From contig NZ_JABEKT010000003.1 of NCBI RefSeq assembly GCF_013283195.1, positions 312,604 to 376,603 of the forward strand: a stretch of 64,000 bases of DNA. The letters are read 5' to 3'. Positions 34,979 to 44,160 of the stretch are shown here, piece after piece. Source of the stretch: Ensifer adhaerens. Its GTDB lineage: Bacteria > Pseudomonadota > Alphaproteobacteria > Rhizobiales > Rhizobiaceae. The notes beneath the pieces were generated by a model, which was not told where the DNA came from, searched no databases, and was given only the letters and a program-made list of their open reading frames with translations. Each line of letters opens with the position of its first letter. Position 1 is the stretch's first letter. The translations under genes and the position numbers were made by a program.

Positions 34979-35622
34979 GATTTAAGTCCTTCGCCGAAAA
35001 CGGCTTTCAGTTCCTGAACATTGCTAGTGGAAAGCATCCTGACCGGCGCACCGCGCAGCATGACCAGGAGCTTGGCGGTCTCCTCAAGTTCCTCGCTCGC
35101 ATAAACAGCAGACTCGATGTCCTTGCCCGTGACCACCGGACCGTGATTGGCGAGCAGCACGGCGGCATAGGCGCCTCGCAGGTCACGGATGAGATCGCCG
35201 GCCTTTTCATCGCCGGGGCGCACATAAGGGATCAGCCGGACACGGCCGACACGCATGACGACGTAGGGGGTCAAAGGCGGGATGCAGTCTTCGGGGTCGG
35301 TATCGGAAAGGCAGGACAGCGCCGTCGCATAGGTGGAATGAAGGTGGACGACAGCGCCGGCCTGCGGACGGGTCTCATAGAATGCCCGGTGAAGGAAGAT
35401 CTCCTTAGATGGCTTGTCGCCGGACACGTAGTTGCCCCGGTGATCGAGCTTGCCGATCCGCGCCGGATCGAGAAATCCAAGGCACGAATTAGTCGGCGTC
35501 ATCAGGATACCATCCTCGACGGCCGCGCTGATATTGCCGGCGGAGCCGACGGAGAAGCCGCGATCGAACAGCGATTTCGACAGCCGGACGATATTCTCGC
35601 GGGTCTTGCTTTCTGACATCAT
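34975..35622 (-). CDS. otnC: Class II aldolase, probable 3-oxo-tetronate 4-phosphate decarboxylase
   Basis: A 215-residue zinc-dependent class II aldolase. Metal ligands are His93 and His95 (VVHLHSTYATAL) and His160 (LANHGPVV), with Glu74 (SKEIFLH) as the likely acid/base. The family includes OtnC, which decarboxylates 3-oxo-tetronate 4-phosphate to dihydroxyacetone phosphate, and the next gene upstream is the matching kinase type OtnK, so this assignment is preferred to fuculose-phosphate aldolase. It overlaps both the kinase stop and the RraA-like start by four bases. Confidence 0.8.
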   Translation of the reverse strand: MMSESKTRENIVRLSKSLFDRGFSVGSAGNISAAVEDGILMTPTNSCLGFLDPARIGKLDHRGNYVSGDKPSKEIFLHRAFYETRPQAGAVVHLHSTYATALSCLSDTDPEDCIPPLTPYVVMRVGRVRLIPYVRPGDEKAGDLIRDLRGAYAAVLLANHGPVVTGKDIESAVYASEELEETAKLLVMLRGAPVRMLSTSNVQELKAVFGEGLKS

Positions 35623-36890
35623 CGCCCAGCCAACCTTTCAAGCGCCTTCGTGAAGAAATCCGGCGCACCGAAATTGCCGGATTTCAGCGCAAGCGCGATC
35701 GGCTGATCGCCATCCGACAGAAGTACGGGCACGCCGGGATCGATTTCCGGGCCGATCGTCAGGGCCCCGAGATCGAGGGCGGAAACGACCGCGCCGGAGG
35801 TTTCCCCGCCGGCAACAACAAGGCGGCGAATGCCGGATGCCACGAGCCTCTGTGCCGTCTCGGCGAACAGCGCATCGAGCCGGTCGGCCACGGCTTGTCG
35901 GCCGTAGCGTTCCTGCAAGGCACCCACCTCCTGCGGCGTGCCGGAGGAATAGACGAGCGGCGCCTTGCCGCGATGACCGGTCAGGAACTCCAGCAGCGTG
36001 TTTGCCGTGGTCTCTCCGGCCATGACGGAATGCACGTCGATCGGAAGACTGGGGTGGTTCCGGCTATGGATCTCCACCTGCTCACGGGTCGCGCCGGAGC
36101 AGCTGCCGGCAAGGATCGCTTCCGGTCCCTCCGCGCCGAGCAAACCACCGGAATTGCCTTTGGCCAGGCCAGCGCGGATGAAATTGGCGCCGAGGCCAAT
36201 CGCGATGCCCGAGCCGCCGGTCACAAGCCGGTGACCAGCAATGGCGGTAGCGATGGTGACAAGATCGTCATCGGAGGTGGCATCGACGATAACGAGTGTT
36301 TCGCCGTTGTAGGAAGCTGCGTCGAGCGCGGCGCGAACCGCATCCGCTCCCCTTCGCACGGTCTCCTGTGTCACGAGGCCAACCTTGTCCACGACCTGTC
36401 TCGTCAACCACCGGCGGATGTCCGGATCACTCATCGGGTTGAGCGGATGGTGCTGCAGGCCCGATTCATTCAGCAACCGGTCCTTCACGAAAAGATGTCC
36501 CATATAGACTGTACGGCCCGCCCCCGGAAAAGCGGGACAAGCCACAACGCCGTTGACGCCCAGCGCCCTGGCCAGCGCCTCGCCCACAGGGCCGATATTG
36601 CCCTCCGGCGTGGAATCGAAAGTGGAGCAATATTTGAAGACGATCTGACGGCAGCCTTGGGCAAGCAGCCAGGAAAGCGCCGCCAGCGATTGTTCGATTG
36701 CCTGTTTCGCCGGGATCGACCGGCTCTTCAGCGAAATGACCCCCGCTTCGATATCGGCGGGCGCATCCTCGGAAGGGACACCGAGAAACTGCGCCGTCTT
36801 CAAGCCGCCCTGACCGGGCAGGCCCTTGGAGATCGTGTTGGCGATATCGCTCGCCCCGGTAAAATCGTCAGCAATAACGCCGAGCAACAT
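35619..36890 (-). CDS. otnK: Four-carbon acid sugar kinase (OtnK / DUF1537 type)
   Basis: A 423-residue kinase. The start LLGVIADDFTGASDIANTIS is the substrate-binding signature of the DUF1537 four-carbon acid sugar kinases, and the C-terminal LVVAGGETSGAVVSAL holds the nucleotide-binding Gly-rich loop. Characterised members phosphorylate 3-oxo-tetronates, D-threonate or D-erythronate at O4. In this operon the product would feed the class II decarboxylase. The dehydrogenase that would make the 3-oxo compound is not the usual beta-hydroxyacid type; the nearby isopropylmalate-dehydrogenase-like gene may replace it. Confidence 0.85.
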   Translation of the reverse strand: MLLGVIADDFTGASDIANTISKGLPGQGGLKTAQFLGVPSEDAPADIEAGVISLKSRSIPAKQAIEQSLAALSWLLAQGCRQIVFKYCSTFDSTPEGNIGPVGEALARALGVNGVVACPAFPGAGRTVYMGHLFVKDRLLNESGLQHHPLNPMSDPDIRRWLTRQVVDKVGLVTQETVRRGADAVRAALDAASYNGETLVIVDATSDDDLVTIATAIAGHRLVTGGSGIAIGLGANFIRAGLAKGNSGGLLGAEGPEAILAGSCSGATREQVEIHSRNHPSLPIDVHSVMAGETTANTLLEFLTGHRGKAPLVYSSGTPQEVGALQERYGRQAVADRLDALFAETAQRLVASGIRRLVVAGGETSGAVVSALDLGALTIGPEIDPGVPVLLSDGDQPIALALKSGNFGAPDFFTKALERLAGR

Positions 36891-36899
36891 GATAAGACC

Positions 36900-37559
36900 T
36901 CAAGCCTTCAGCAGATGTTTCAGTTTGGCGACGGCGGCATCCGGGCTCGTCAGGACCGGAATATCCGTGACGTCCTGCACCGGTTTCAGCGCGCGCGCCG
37001 TCGAGAAATGGGCGAGCGTGATCGCGTCGAAGCCTTCGAGCTTCGCTGCAGCCGCAGCGACCAGCCGGTTGTGGATTTCGACATCCCCTGCCCTCACCGC
37101 CTCGATGGCGCCCTCGACAAGAATGCTTTCGATGTCTGCCGCAGCATTCAGCCGATCAGCCTCTTCACGGAACTCCACCTCCATGCCCTCCCGCGCCGGG
37201 GGAAAGGTGTAGAGCATGGCGGTGCGGCCACCCTTTCGGATCGCGGCCTCGAACATCGCCTCGTTCGGCTTCAGGACCGGGATATCGACGGTGGTAGCCG
37301 CGTGCTCTATCGCCCGGCCAAAGGCGGAGCAGGTAAAGAGCACGGCTTCGCAGCCGGTGGAGCGGGCGTATTTCGTGAGCGCCACAATCCGATCGGTCAG
37401 CGCTTCGGTGATTTCAGCCACCTTTGCGCGATCCGGCGAGAGGCTGTCTTCGAGAATGTTGATCGGCTCCGCCTGCGGCCAGGAGGATGCGAATGCGGCC
37501 TTGATCGGATCGATGGCGATGGTGGTTGCGTGAATAAGCGCGATACGGGGACGGTTCAT
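36900..37559 (-). CDS. Asp/Glu/hydantoin racemase superfamily protein with a replaced second cysteine
   Basis: A 219-residue protein of the Asp/Glu racemase, maleate isomerase and arylmalonate decarboxylase superfamily. The first catalytic position is Cys77 in VLFTCSAFGRAIE. At the second position, where true racemases have Cys, the sequence is AITLAHFSTARAL with His184. Loss of one cysteine is found in decarboxylase-type members, so a lyase or isomerase is more likely than a racemase. It lies in the operon between transporter and kinase genes, so it may handle the imported acid. The start at 37559 is at the MNRPRIALIH sequence; the ribosome site is weak (GGTGAT). Confidence 0.8.
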   Translation of the reverse strand: MNRPRIALIHATTIAIDPIKAAFASSWPQAEPINILEDSLSPDRAKVAEITEALTDRIVALTKYARSTGCEAVLFTCSAFGRAIEHAATTVDIPVLKPNEAMFEAAIRKGGRTAMLYTFPPAREGMEVEFREEADRLNAAADIESILVEGAIEAVRAGDVEIHNRLVAAAAAKLEGFDAITLAHFSTARALKPVQDVTDIPVLTSPDAAVAKLKHLLKA

Positions 37560-37620
37560 GGGATCACCAGAGAAAGAGTGGCGGCCGTCCGGGAGGACGA
37601 ACGGCCGCCGGGAAGGGCAC

Positions 37621-38697
37621 TCACTTCTGAGCGCCGGAGAACACCCAGATGCTTTCCTGCGGAATCTGTGCCCAGACCTTGCCTGTCGCCATGCGCTTGG
37701 TGCCATGCGCCTTGACAACGAAATCGCCACGGCTGAGGCGATATTCCCAGCGGTCGCCGAGATAGATGCTGTCATCGAGCTGCATCTCGATGCCGTCGGT
37801 TGCCGGCGTGTCGCTGACCTTGATCTGCTCGACGCGGATGACGGCACGGGCATCCTGCGACTGGCCGAGGCCTGCCGCTTCACGCACGGTGCCATTCAAG
37901 GACCAGCCGTTGCCGCCAATCACGGCAGATTTGCCGTCGACCGTCTGGACCTTGCCGCTGACGATGTTGTTGGCGCCAAGGAAATCGGCGGAATAGAAGC
38001 TGTTCGGGTTGGAATAGATCTCCTGCGGCCCGCCCTGCTGGACGATGCGGCCATCCTGCAGCAACAGGATGTTGTCGGCGGCAGCCAGCGCCTCGCCCTG
38101 ATCGTGCGTCACCAGGATGGCACAGATCTGCAGGTCGAGGATCAGCTTGCGGATCCAGTAACGGGCCTCTTCGCGCAGCTTGGCGTCGAGGTTGGACAGC
38201 GGCTCGTCGAGCAGCAGCACGCGCGGTTCATAAACCAGCGCCCGGCAGATCGCCACACGCTGCTGCTGGCCACCCGAGAGCTGCGACGGATAACGGTCGG
38301 CCAGATGGCCGAGGCCCATCCGGTCAAGGATCGCCTGCACGCGCTTGCCGATGTCGGTCGGCGAGACATTGCGCAGCTTCAGGCCGTAGCCGACATTTTC
38401 CTTGACAGTGCGGTGCGGCCACAGCGCATAGCTCTGGAAAACGAGGCCGATGTTGCGCTGCTCGGGCGGCAGCGCCAGCTTCTTGTCGCCATCGAGAACG
38501 GTCTTGCCGCCGATGACGATGGTGCCGATTTCCGGCTGTTCCAGGCCGGCGATACAGCGCAGCAGCGTGGTCTTGCCGCTGCCGGAGGCACCAAGCAGGG
38601 CGACGATGGAGCCACGCTCGGCGGTGAAGGATGCACCCTTCAGGATCTGCAGGCCGCCCAGCCACTTCTGGATATTGTTGACGACGAGTTCAGTCAT
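37621..38697 (-). CDS. ABC transporter ATP-binding protein (Fe3+/spermidine-putrescine type)
   Basis: A 358-residue ATPase. Walker A is GASGSGKTT (36-44), the signature LSGGQQQRV (140-148), Walker B VLLLDEP (160-166), and the H-loop is in VTHDQGEAL. A C-terminal TOBE domain (after about 280) holds the regulatory part. It energises the adjacent permease; its start overlaps the permease stop by eight bases. The type is shared by ferric, phosphonate and sugar-phosphate importers. Confidence 0.93.
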   Translation of the reverse strand: MTELVVNNIQKWLGGLQILKGASFTAERGSIVALLGASGSGKTTLLRCIAGLEQPEIGTIVIGGKTVLDGDKKLALPPEQRNIGLVFQSYALWPHRTVKENVGYGLKLRNVSPTDIGKRVQAILDRMGLGHLADRYPSQLSGGQQQRVAICRALVYEPRVLLLDEPLSNLDAKLREEARYWIRKLILDLQICAILVTHDQGEALAAADNILLLQDGRIVQQGGPQEIYSNPNSFYSADFLGANNIVSGKVQTVDGKSAVIGGNGWSLNGTVREAAGLGQSQDARAVIRVEQIKVSDTPATDGIEMQLDDSIYLGDRWEYRLSRGDFVVKAHGTKRMATGKVWAQIPQESIWVFSGAQK

Positions 38698-40450
38698 GGA
38701 TTTTTGCTCCCAGTCGGAGGGCGAGTGCGAGGCCCGCGCCGGTCAAGACAACACTGATGAGGGAAAGGGCTGCGATCGTATTCATGGCGCCGGTCTGCAG
38801 GAGCGAGACCATCAGCGAGCCGATGACTTCGGTTCCGGCACCCATCAGGTAAACACCCGTCGCATATTCGCGAAGGAAGATGATCATGATCAGCGCCCAG
38901 GCGCCGGCGAGGCCGGGACGGACGATGGGGATGACGACGTCCTTCCAGGTGCGGCCGATGGTGGCGCCGGTGGTGCGGGCGGATTCTTCGAGTTCCGGGG
39001 CAACCTGCAGCAAGGTGCCCTGCAGCAGCCGCAGGCCATAGGACAGGCCGACGACGACATAGGCGACGAAAATGCTGATCAGTGTCGGGCGAAGCGGCGT
39101 GAGCAGCGGCACGAACAGGAAGACCCAGAAGAAGGCAAGACCGATGACCAGACCCGGCAGCGCACGCGGCAGAAGCACGATGTAATCGAGCAGCGTGTTC
39201 GATGCGCCCCAATTGCGGTGACCGGCAAGGCCGACCATCAAATAGATCCCGACCGCAACCGCGCCGCCGACAACCGACAGGATGACGGTGTTGATGATAC
39301 CGCGCACCAGGCTCGGCACTTCGAGCAGATGATCGAAATTCGCGAAGGTCAGCTGGGCGAAGAGATTGACGCCCTCACCCCAGGCATCGACGAAGGCACG
39401 GACCGTGATGCCGCCGATGGGCAGGACGACGGACACGAACAGCCAGAAGCCGATGATGGACAATGCAATGACCTGCCCGCCTCGGCCGAGCTTGAGGGTG
39501 GCGACACGCGCACCCTTGCCGCCCATCGCCACATATTTGCGGGCGTTTTTCAGAAGCTTGCGCTGTGCCCAGACGAGCGGCAGCGTGATCAGGATCAGAA
39601 CCACGGCGACAACGGCCATCAGCTGGTAGGTCGGCGTGCCGAACAAGGTCGTCAGCTTGTAGATATAGGTCGTCAGCACCATGATCCCGTTCGGGTCACC
39701 CAGAACGAGCGGGATGCCGAAGGTTTCGAAGCCGAGCAGGATGTTGAGCGAGGCGGCGAAGATCAGCGACGGCAAAACCATCGGCAGCGTCACGTCACGC
39801 GAGACCTGCCAGATCGATGCGCCGGTGGTGCGGGCGGCCTCTTCCAGATCGGACGGCAGATTGCGCATCGACGATGACACATAGAGATAGACATGGGGAA
39901 CGTGGCTGAGGCCGGCGATCAGGATCATGCCCGGTAGGCTGTAGATGTTCCACGGCACGAAGCCAATCAGCCCGCGAATGAACAGCGACACGAAGCCGGT
40001 CGGGCCGACAGAAACGGTGTAGCCGAAGGCGAGAACGATCGATGAAATGAACATCGGCACGAGAACGAGGATCTCGAGAAGCCGCTTGCCCTTGATGTCG
40101 GTGCGGGTGATCAGGAAGGCGAGCAGCCCGCCGAGCGGCACGGCAATCGCGACCATGCCGAAGGAAAAGACGGCGGTCGTGCCGAGCGCCTTGTAGAAAT
40201 TCCTGTCGGTGAAGACATAGCGGTATGCATCGAGACCGAACTTCGCCCGCGGGCTGAAGAAGGCAGCCGACAGGAAGCTCTGGTAGATGATCAAACCGAC
40301 AGGAGCCAGAACGGCAATGGCCAGCAGGCCGATGACAACGGTGCGATAGACACTCGCATTTCCGTGGCGCGGCATCTTTGCCGGATATTTTTTCTCGGCC
40401 GCCGCCTTCGTCATCGGAAGCGCAGCCGGCGCTTGTGCATGGGTAGACAT
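38690..40450 (-). CDS. ABC transporter permease, two fused membrane domains
   Basis: A 586-residue permease with two consecutive binding-protein-dependent transport domains (about 60-320 and 340-580), each with its EAA loop: EEAARTTGASIWQVSRDVTL and EESARTTGATIGRTWKDVVI. Such fused permeases are standard for FbpB/PotBC-like importers of the Fe3+ and AfuB type. One gene therefore supplies both halves of the channel. About 12 hydrophobic segments are visible. It lies 64 bp downstream of the binding-protein gene. Confidence 0.93.
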   Translation of the reverse strand: MSTHAQAPAALPMTKAAAEKKYPAKMPRHGNASVYRTVVIGLLAIAVLAPVGLIIYQSFLSAAFFSPRAKFGLDAYRYVFTDRNFYKALGTTAVFSFGMVAIAVPLGGLLAFLITRTDIKGKRLLEILVLVPMFISSIVLAFGYTVSVGPTGFVSLFIRGLIGFVPWNIYSLPGMILIAGLSHVPHVYLYVSSSMRNLPSDLEEAARTTGASIWQVSRDVTLPMVLPSLIFAASLNILLGFETFGIPLVLGDPNGIMVLTTYIYKLTTLFGTPTYQLMAVVAVVLILITLPLVWAQRKLLKNARKYVAMGGKGARVATLKLGRGGQVIALSIIGFWLFVSVVLPIGGITVRAFVDAWGEGVNLFAQLTFANFDHLLEVPSLVRGIINTVILSVVGGAVAVGIYLMVGLAGHRNWGASNTLLDYIVLLPRALPGLVIGLAFFWVFLFVPLLTPLRPTLISIFVAYVVVGLSYGLRLLQGTLLQVAPELEESARTTGATIGRTWKDVVIPIVRPGLAGAWALIMIIFLREYATGVYLMGAGTEVIGSLMVSLLQTGAMNTIAALSLISVVLTGAGLALALRLGAKIHD

Positions 40451-40514
40451 AATCGCCTCTCACAAGGGAAATCGAAGCTGCGGCGCGACCATACGCGCCG
40501 CAGCAGGAGAGATG

Positions 40515-41612
40515 TCAGCGACCGAGCGCGGCCTTCCAGTCGTTCAGGAACTGAACGCGCTTCATCTGGTCCATGTATTCGAGCACGCCTTCATCAACGG
40601 CGATCGGCTTCAGGCCGCCGCCGACACGCTCGTTGAGCGTCTTGATGTTGAGGCCGGCGCTCACGTCTTCACGCACCGAAGGCAGGCCGCCTTCGGCAAG
40701 CAGGGACTGACCTTCCTTGGACAGCATGAAGTCCACGAAGACCTTGGCGGCGTTCGGATGCGGCGCACCCTTGGTGACGAGGGCAAGACGCGAGAAGGCC
40801 GGCGTATAGTCGGTCGCGAAGTGTACGCCGAGGTTCGGGCTCTCCTTGATCCAGTCGAGCGCGTAGGAACCGATGATGTTGATGGCGATGACGTTTTCGC
40901 CGGAAACAACGGTTTCCTTCATGCCGCCGGAGCTGGAATAGATTTTTACGCCATCATCGCCCATCGCCTTGGCGAGATCCCAGAAATCCGGGCGGTTCTT
41001 CGCGTCGTTCGAATGGTTGAGGAAGCCGGAGCCGCTCTTTTCCGGGTCGAAGGTCGCGACCTTGCCCTGCAGCTCGCCCTTGTTGTCCTTCAGGAAGGTG
41101 ATGAGATCGGCATAGGTCTTCGGCAGCTTGTCTTCCGTCAGCGCCTTGGTGTTGTAGATCATGCCGATCGGCTCGACGGTGGTGCCGTAGAGAATATTCT
41201 TGTAGGTGGCCCAGGCGGGAAGGTTTGCGGCTTCCGGCGAGGCATATTCCTCGGCATAGCCATCCTGAACCAGCGTCATCTGCAGGTCCATCGCCGAGCT
41301 CCAGACCACATCGGCGGTGACCTGGCTGGCCGCGGCCTCCGAAATCACCTGGTTGTAGGCGCCGTTGGTGCCAAGGTCGTTATAGGCGATCTTGATCCCG
41401 TATTTCGCCGTGAAGGCATCCTGCAGCTTCTGCGACTGGGCGGCATCGGTCGAGGTGTAAATCGAAACCGTGCCTTCCTTCTTTGCCGCTTCAATGATGG
41501 CGGCGTAATCGGCCGGATAGCCGGCCGGCACATCCTGCGCCCATGCAGAGACTGCCGAAAAGCCGAGTAGCGCGGTTGCCGCGGCAAGGCTTCGTACTGT
41601 CTTCGTGTTCAT
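40515..41612 (-). CDS. ABC transporter periplasmic binding protein (FbpA/AfuA-like)
   Basis: A 365-residue extracellular solute-binding protein with a signal peptide (1-25, ending AWA). It shows the type II fold markers EGTVSIYTSTDAAQSQKL and ADVVWSSAMDLQMTLVQDGY. Family members bind ferric ion, 2-aminoethylphosphonate or hexose phosphates; the catabolic genes that follow argue for an organic acid or its phosphate rather than iron. It is the first gene of the eight-gene operon and has a 26-bp palindrome (41699-41724) in its promoter region. Confidence 0.92.
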   Translation of the reverse strand: MNTKTVRSLAAATALLGFSAVSAWAQDVPAGYPADYAAIIEAAKKEGTVSIYTSTDAAQSQKLQDAFTAKYGIKIAYNDLGTNGAYNQVISEAAASQVTADVVWSSAMDLQMTLVQDGYAEEYASPEAANLPAWATYKNILYGTTVEPIGMIYNTKALTEDKLPKTYADLITFLKDNKGELQGKVATFDPEKSGSGFLNHSNDAKNRPDFWDLAKAMGDDGVKIYSSSGGMKETVVSGENVIAINIIGSYALDWIKESPNLGVHFATDYTPAFSRLALVTKGAPHPNAAKVFVDFMLSKEGQSLLAEGGLPSVREDVSAGLNIKTLNERVGGGLKPIAVDEGVLEYMDQMKRVQFLNDWKAALGR

Positions 41613-41698
41613 GCTCTTCTCCCATGTTGTGCCCGCGCTCCACGCTCCTCCGGGCGAAACTTCCAGGGCCGACGATCCGGCCCCAGAAAATGCTGAGT

Positions 41699-41724
41699 TT
41701 GGATTTTTAAATCGATATATCCAA
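41699..41724. promoter_or_regulatory. 26-bp palindrome upstream of the transporter operon (GntR site C)
   Basis: Begins TTGGATTTTT and ends ATATCCAA, with the outer 6-bp arms TTGGAT/ATCCAA perfectly symmetrical. It lies 87 bp upstream of the binding-protein start and just after the dehydrogenase stop. It shares total length, TTG...CAA ends and AT-rich core with the sites at 42884 and 44179, so it probably binds the GntR regulator encoded at 42919. Confidence 0.55.
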
Positions 41725-41731
41725 CAGGCGA

Positions 41732-42826
41732 TCAGGCGACGGCAAAGGTCCGGCTGCTGTTGCCATTGTGGATCACCTTGGTGACTGCGGCACCGAAAGC
41801 ATCAGTGTTGGCGTTTCCGCCGAGATCGCGGGTGCGGGTGGCTGGATTGGCGAGAACCTCATCGACCGCCCTTTCGATCTCCGCTCCGGCGGCCTCAAAC
41901 TGCGGCAGGCCACGCTGTTCACCGAGCCAGCTCAGCATCATGCCGACGGACAGGATCAGCGAAGTAGGGTTCGCGATATTCTGGTTTTCGATGTCCGGTG
42001 CGGAACCGTGCTGCGCCTGGGCGCAGACAAGGCCGGTTTCGGCATTGGCATTGATCGAACCGGCAAGACCGAGACTGCCGGAAAGCTCGCTGGCGAGGTC
42101 GGAAAGGATGTCGGAATAGAAGTTCGTCGCAACGATCACGTCGAAGCGCGAGGGATCGCGCACCAGATGGGCGGCCATCGCGTCAATGATGAATTCATTG
42201 AGCGTGACTTCCGGAAACTCCGCCGCAACCTTGCGAACCTGCTGCAGGAACAGGCCATCCGTCAGGATGAAGTTGTTGGCCTTGTGAACGGCCGTCACCT
42301 TCTTGTTGCGCTTCATGGCAAGAATGAAAGCCTGGCGCGCAATGCGCTCGCAGGCTGAGGCCGTGATCTTGCGAACTGAGAGAGCGACATCCGGCGTTGG
42401 CATGAATTCGCCCGTGCCGGCATACATATTGCGGTCGGGATAAAAGCCTTCCGTCGCCTCGCGCATGATGACGAGGTCCATCTTCTTGGCATCGTTGAGG
42501 AACGGACGCGAACGCGCCGGCCGAACGTTTGCATAGAGATCAAGCTTGACGCGGAAGCCCGCCGAAACGTTGACGCCGCCCTTGTCGCGCGCCGGATAAT
42601 CCATATGCGACTGGGGACCGAGAATGACGCCATCGAAGGTGCGTGCACGCTCGATGGTCTCGTCGCGAAGCGTGGTGCCGAACTTTTGGAGGCTCGCAAA
42701 GCCGGTGTCTTCGAAATGATATTCGAGTCCGAGCGAGAAGGCAGCATCGGTCGCCTTCAGCACCTCCATTGTCGCGGCGGTGATTTCCGGGCCGATGCCA
42801 TCGCACGGCGTCACAAAGATCTTCAT
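41732..42826 (-). CDS. Isocitrate/isopropylmalate-family dehydrogenase
   Basis: A 364-residue beta-decarboxylating dehydrogenase. It has the N-terminal CDGIGPEIT loop, the substrate arginine region FRVKLDLYANVRPARSR, REATEGFYPDRN, and the metal and cofactor part YSDILSDLASELSGSLGLAG with HGSAPDIENQNIANPTSLI. The family oxidises isocitrate, isopropylmalate, D-malate or tartrate; the tartrate/isopropylmalate branch is more likely by length. In this locus it may create the oxo group needed before the kinase or aldolase steps. GGGAGAG precedes the start at 42826, and a 26-bp palindrome lies in its promoter region. Confidence 0.88.
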   Translation of the reverse strand: MKIFVTPCDGIGPEITAATMEVLKATDAAFSLGLEYHFEDTGFASLQKFGTTLRDETIERARTFDGVILGPQSHMDYPARDKGGVNVSAGFRVKLDLYANVRPARSRPFLNDAKKMDLVIMREATEGFYPDRNMYAGTGEFMPTPDVALSVRKITASACERIARQAFILAMKRNKKVTAVHKANNFILTDGLFLQQVRKVAAEFPEVTLNEFIIDAMAAHLVRDPSRFDVIVATNFYSDILSDLASELSGSLGLAGSINANAETGLVCAQAQHGSAPDIENQNIANPTSLILSVGMMLSWLGEQRGLPQFEAAGAEIERAVDEVLANPATRTRDLGGNANTDAFGAAVTKVIHNGNSSRTFAVA

Positions 42827-42883
42827 TGATTGCTCTCCCATGAGGCGACGAACTGTCACGTCGCTGAATGCCACGAGAGATAA

Positions 42884-42909
42884 TTGGCTTTTTTAAGCTA
42901 AAAATGCAA
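42884..42909. promoter_or_regulatory. 26-bp palindrome upstream of the dehydrogenase (GntR site B)
   Basis: Begins TTGGCTTTTTT and ends AAAAATGCAA around a central AAGCT. It lies between the GntR stop and the dehydrogenase start (42826), where a promoter is expected. Same length and ends as the sites at 41699 and 44179. Confidence 0.55.
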
Positions 42910-42918
42910 TCGAAAAAT

Positions 42919-43839
42919 TCATTCGGATTGCTTTTCTTGGGAATGCTGGGACCAAGACCATGTAATTGGTGATTTTTTCGACAGCGCGCCGCCGAGGTGC
43001 CGGCGCATGGCAAAGGAGGCTTCGACGATCTCGCCCTGCTGCAACAGATCCAGAATCGCGAGATGCTCCTGGCACTGGCGCACCGTGCGGCTGCGATCGA
43101 CCCGCGACCGATATTCCAGCAGGCGACGCATCCGGTTCACCCGGACCAGCGACAGGTGAAAGAACGGGTTGTTGGACATCTTGATCAGCTCTTCATGGAA
43201 GAGCGCACCATTGTGTAGAAGCCGCTCGGCCGGCAGCCGCTCGATATCTGTATCCAGCATCCGCATCTGGATCCGGCGCTGTTCGTCGATGATGGTTCGA
43301 TCAAGACGGAACTCCGGCTCCAACATGGCTGCCGGCTCGATCAGCATGCGAAAACGGTAGATCTGCTCAAAGGCTTCCGCCGTCTTGGCAACCGGCAGGA
43401 AACGCCAACCATAACCCTGCTTTCTCTCCGCCCAGCCCTCGCGCGCGGCACGCAGCAGAATATCGTTCAGCTGCGCCTTTGTGAGGTCATAGCGCTCGCG
43501 CAACATCTGCTCGGTGACTTCGGCCGGGATCTTGTCCGTCAGCCAGTCTTCGGCAAGCCGCTGGTAATCGTTTGCGACCTCAAACGGCCTTGCCTCGTCA
43601 CTCACCGGCTCGACCACGGCGCCGGCCGATTCCTTGACGAAGAAGCCACGGTTTTCCTTGAGTTCCACCAGCCCCTGATCCGAAAGGATCTGGAATGCAT
43701 CCCGCACCGGCTGGCGCGAAACTCCAAATCGATCCGCAAGATGCTGCGCCCGCAAATGCTCTCCCCCGACAATCTCACCCGAGGTGATGAGAAGCGTGAT
43801 CTCATTGGCGATGTTCAATGCAAGCGGACTGGAGGCCAT
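42919..43839 (-). CDS. GntR/FCD-type regulator with two winged-helix domains
   Basis: A 306-residue regulator, longer than typical FadR/FCD proteins (about 230). Residues 5-70 form a normal GntR winged helix (LRAQHLADRFGVSRQPVRDA, then NRGFFV). Residues about 88-148 look like a second winged helix (LRERYDLTKAQLNDILLRAA, then GYGWRFLPV). An FCD-like helical effector domain follows from about 155. It is divergent from the aldehyde dehydrogenase operon and upstream of the dehydrogenase and transporter operons, so it is the likely regulator of the locus through the three 26-bp palindromes. Confidence 0.9.
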   Translation of the reverse strand: MASSPLALNIANEITLLITSGEIVGGEHLRAQHLADRFGVSRQPVRDAFQILSDQGLVELKENRGFFVKESAGAVVEPVSDEARPFEVANDYQRLAEDWLTDKIPAEVTEQMLRERYDLTKAQLNDILLRAAREGWAERKQGYGWRFLPVAKTAEAFEQIYRFRMLIEPAAMLEPEFRLDRTIIDEQRRIQMRMLDTDIERLPAERLLHNGALFHEELIKMSNNPFFHLSLVRVNRMRRLLEYRSRVDRSRTVRQCQEHLAILDLLQQGEIVEASFAMRRHLGGALSKKSPITWSWSQHSQEKQSE

Positions 43840-44160
43840 GTCATATCCAATAGTGCGAGGCGCGTGCGCCGGATCCCGCCAGTTTTACGCGAGCGACCGC
43901 GCGATGGAAACGGGCGATCCGCGAATTTTGCACGAAACACGGATGAAAAGCCAATTTTTCGGCGCAATCGCTCTCCCAGAACGTGAGGGGGAGCCTGAAA
44001 CCATCCGAAAAGATCGGCTAACCACGGCGCATCGTTCAGAGACTGAGGTGTCTCTGTAATGACATGTTCATAAAGAATTTTTTGCCAATCACGGCGTTTA
44101 TTCTCGCAGCTTGCGGAGATGTAGTTCTGGGCGGATCGACACCTATGCCAGCCACTCCGC

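Noticed and set aside
35895..37715. 606-codon open frame on the plus strand
   Set aside because: It lies wholly opposite the kinase and racemase genes, has shadow-type composition and no family resemblance; the minus-strand genes are clear.
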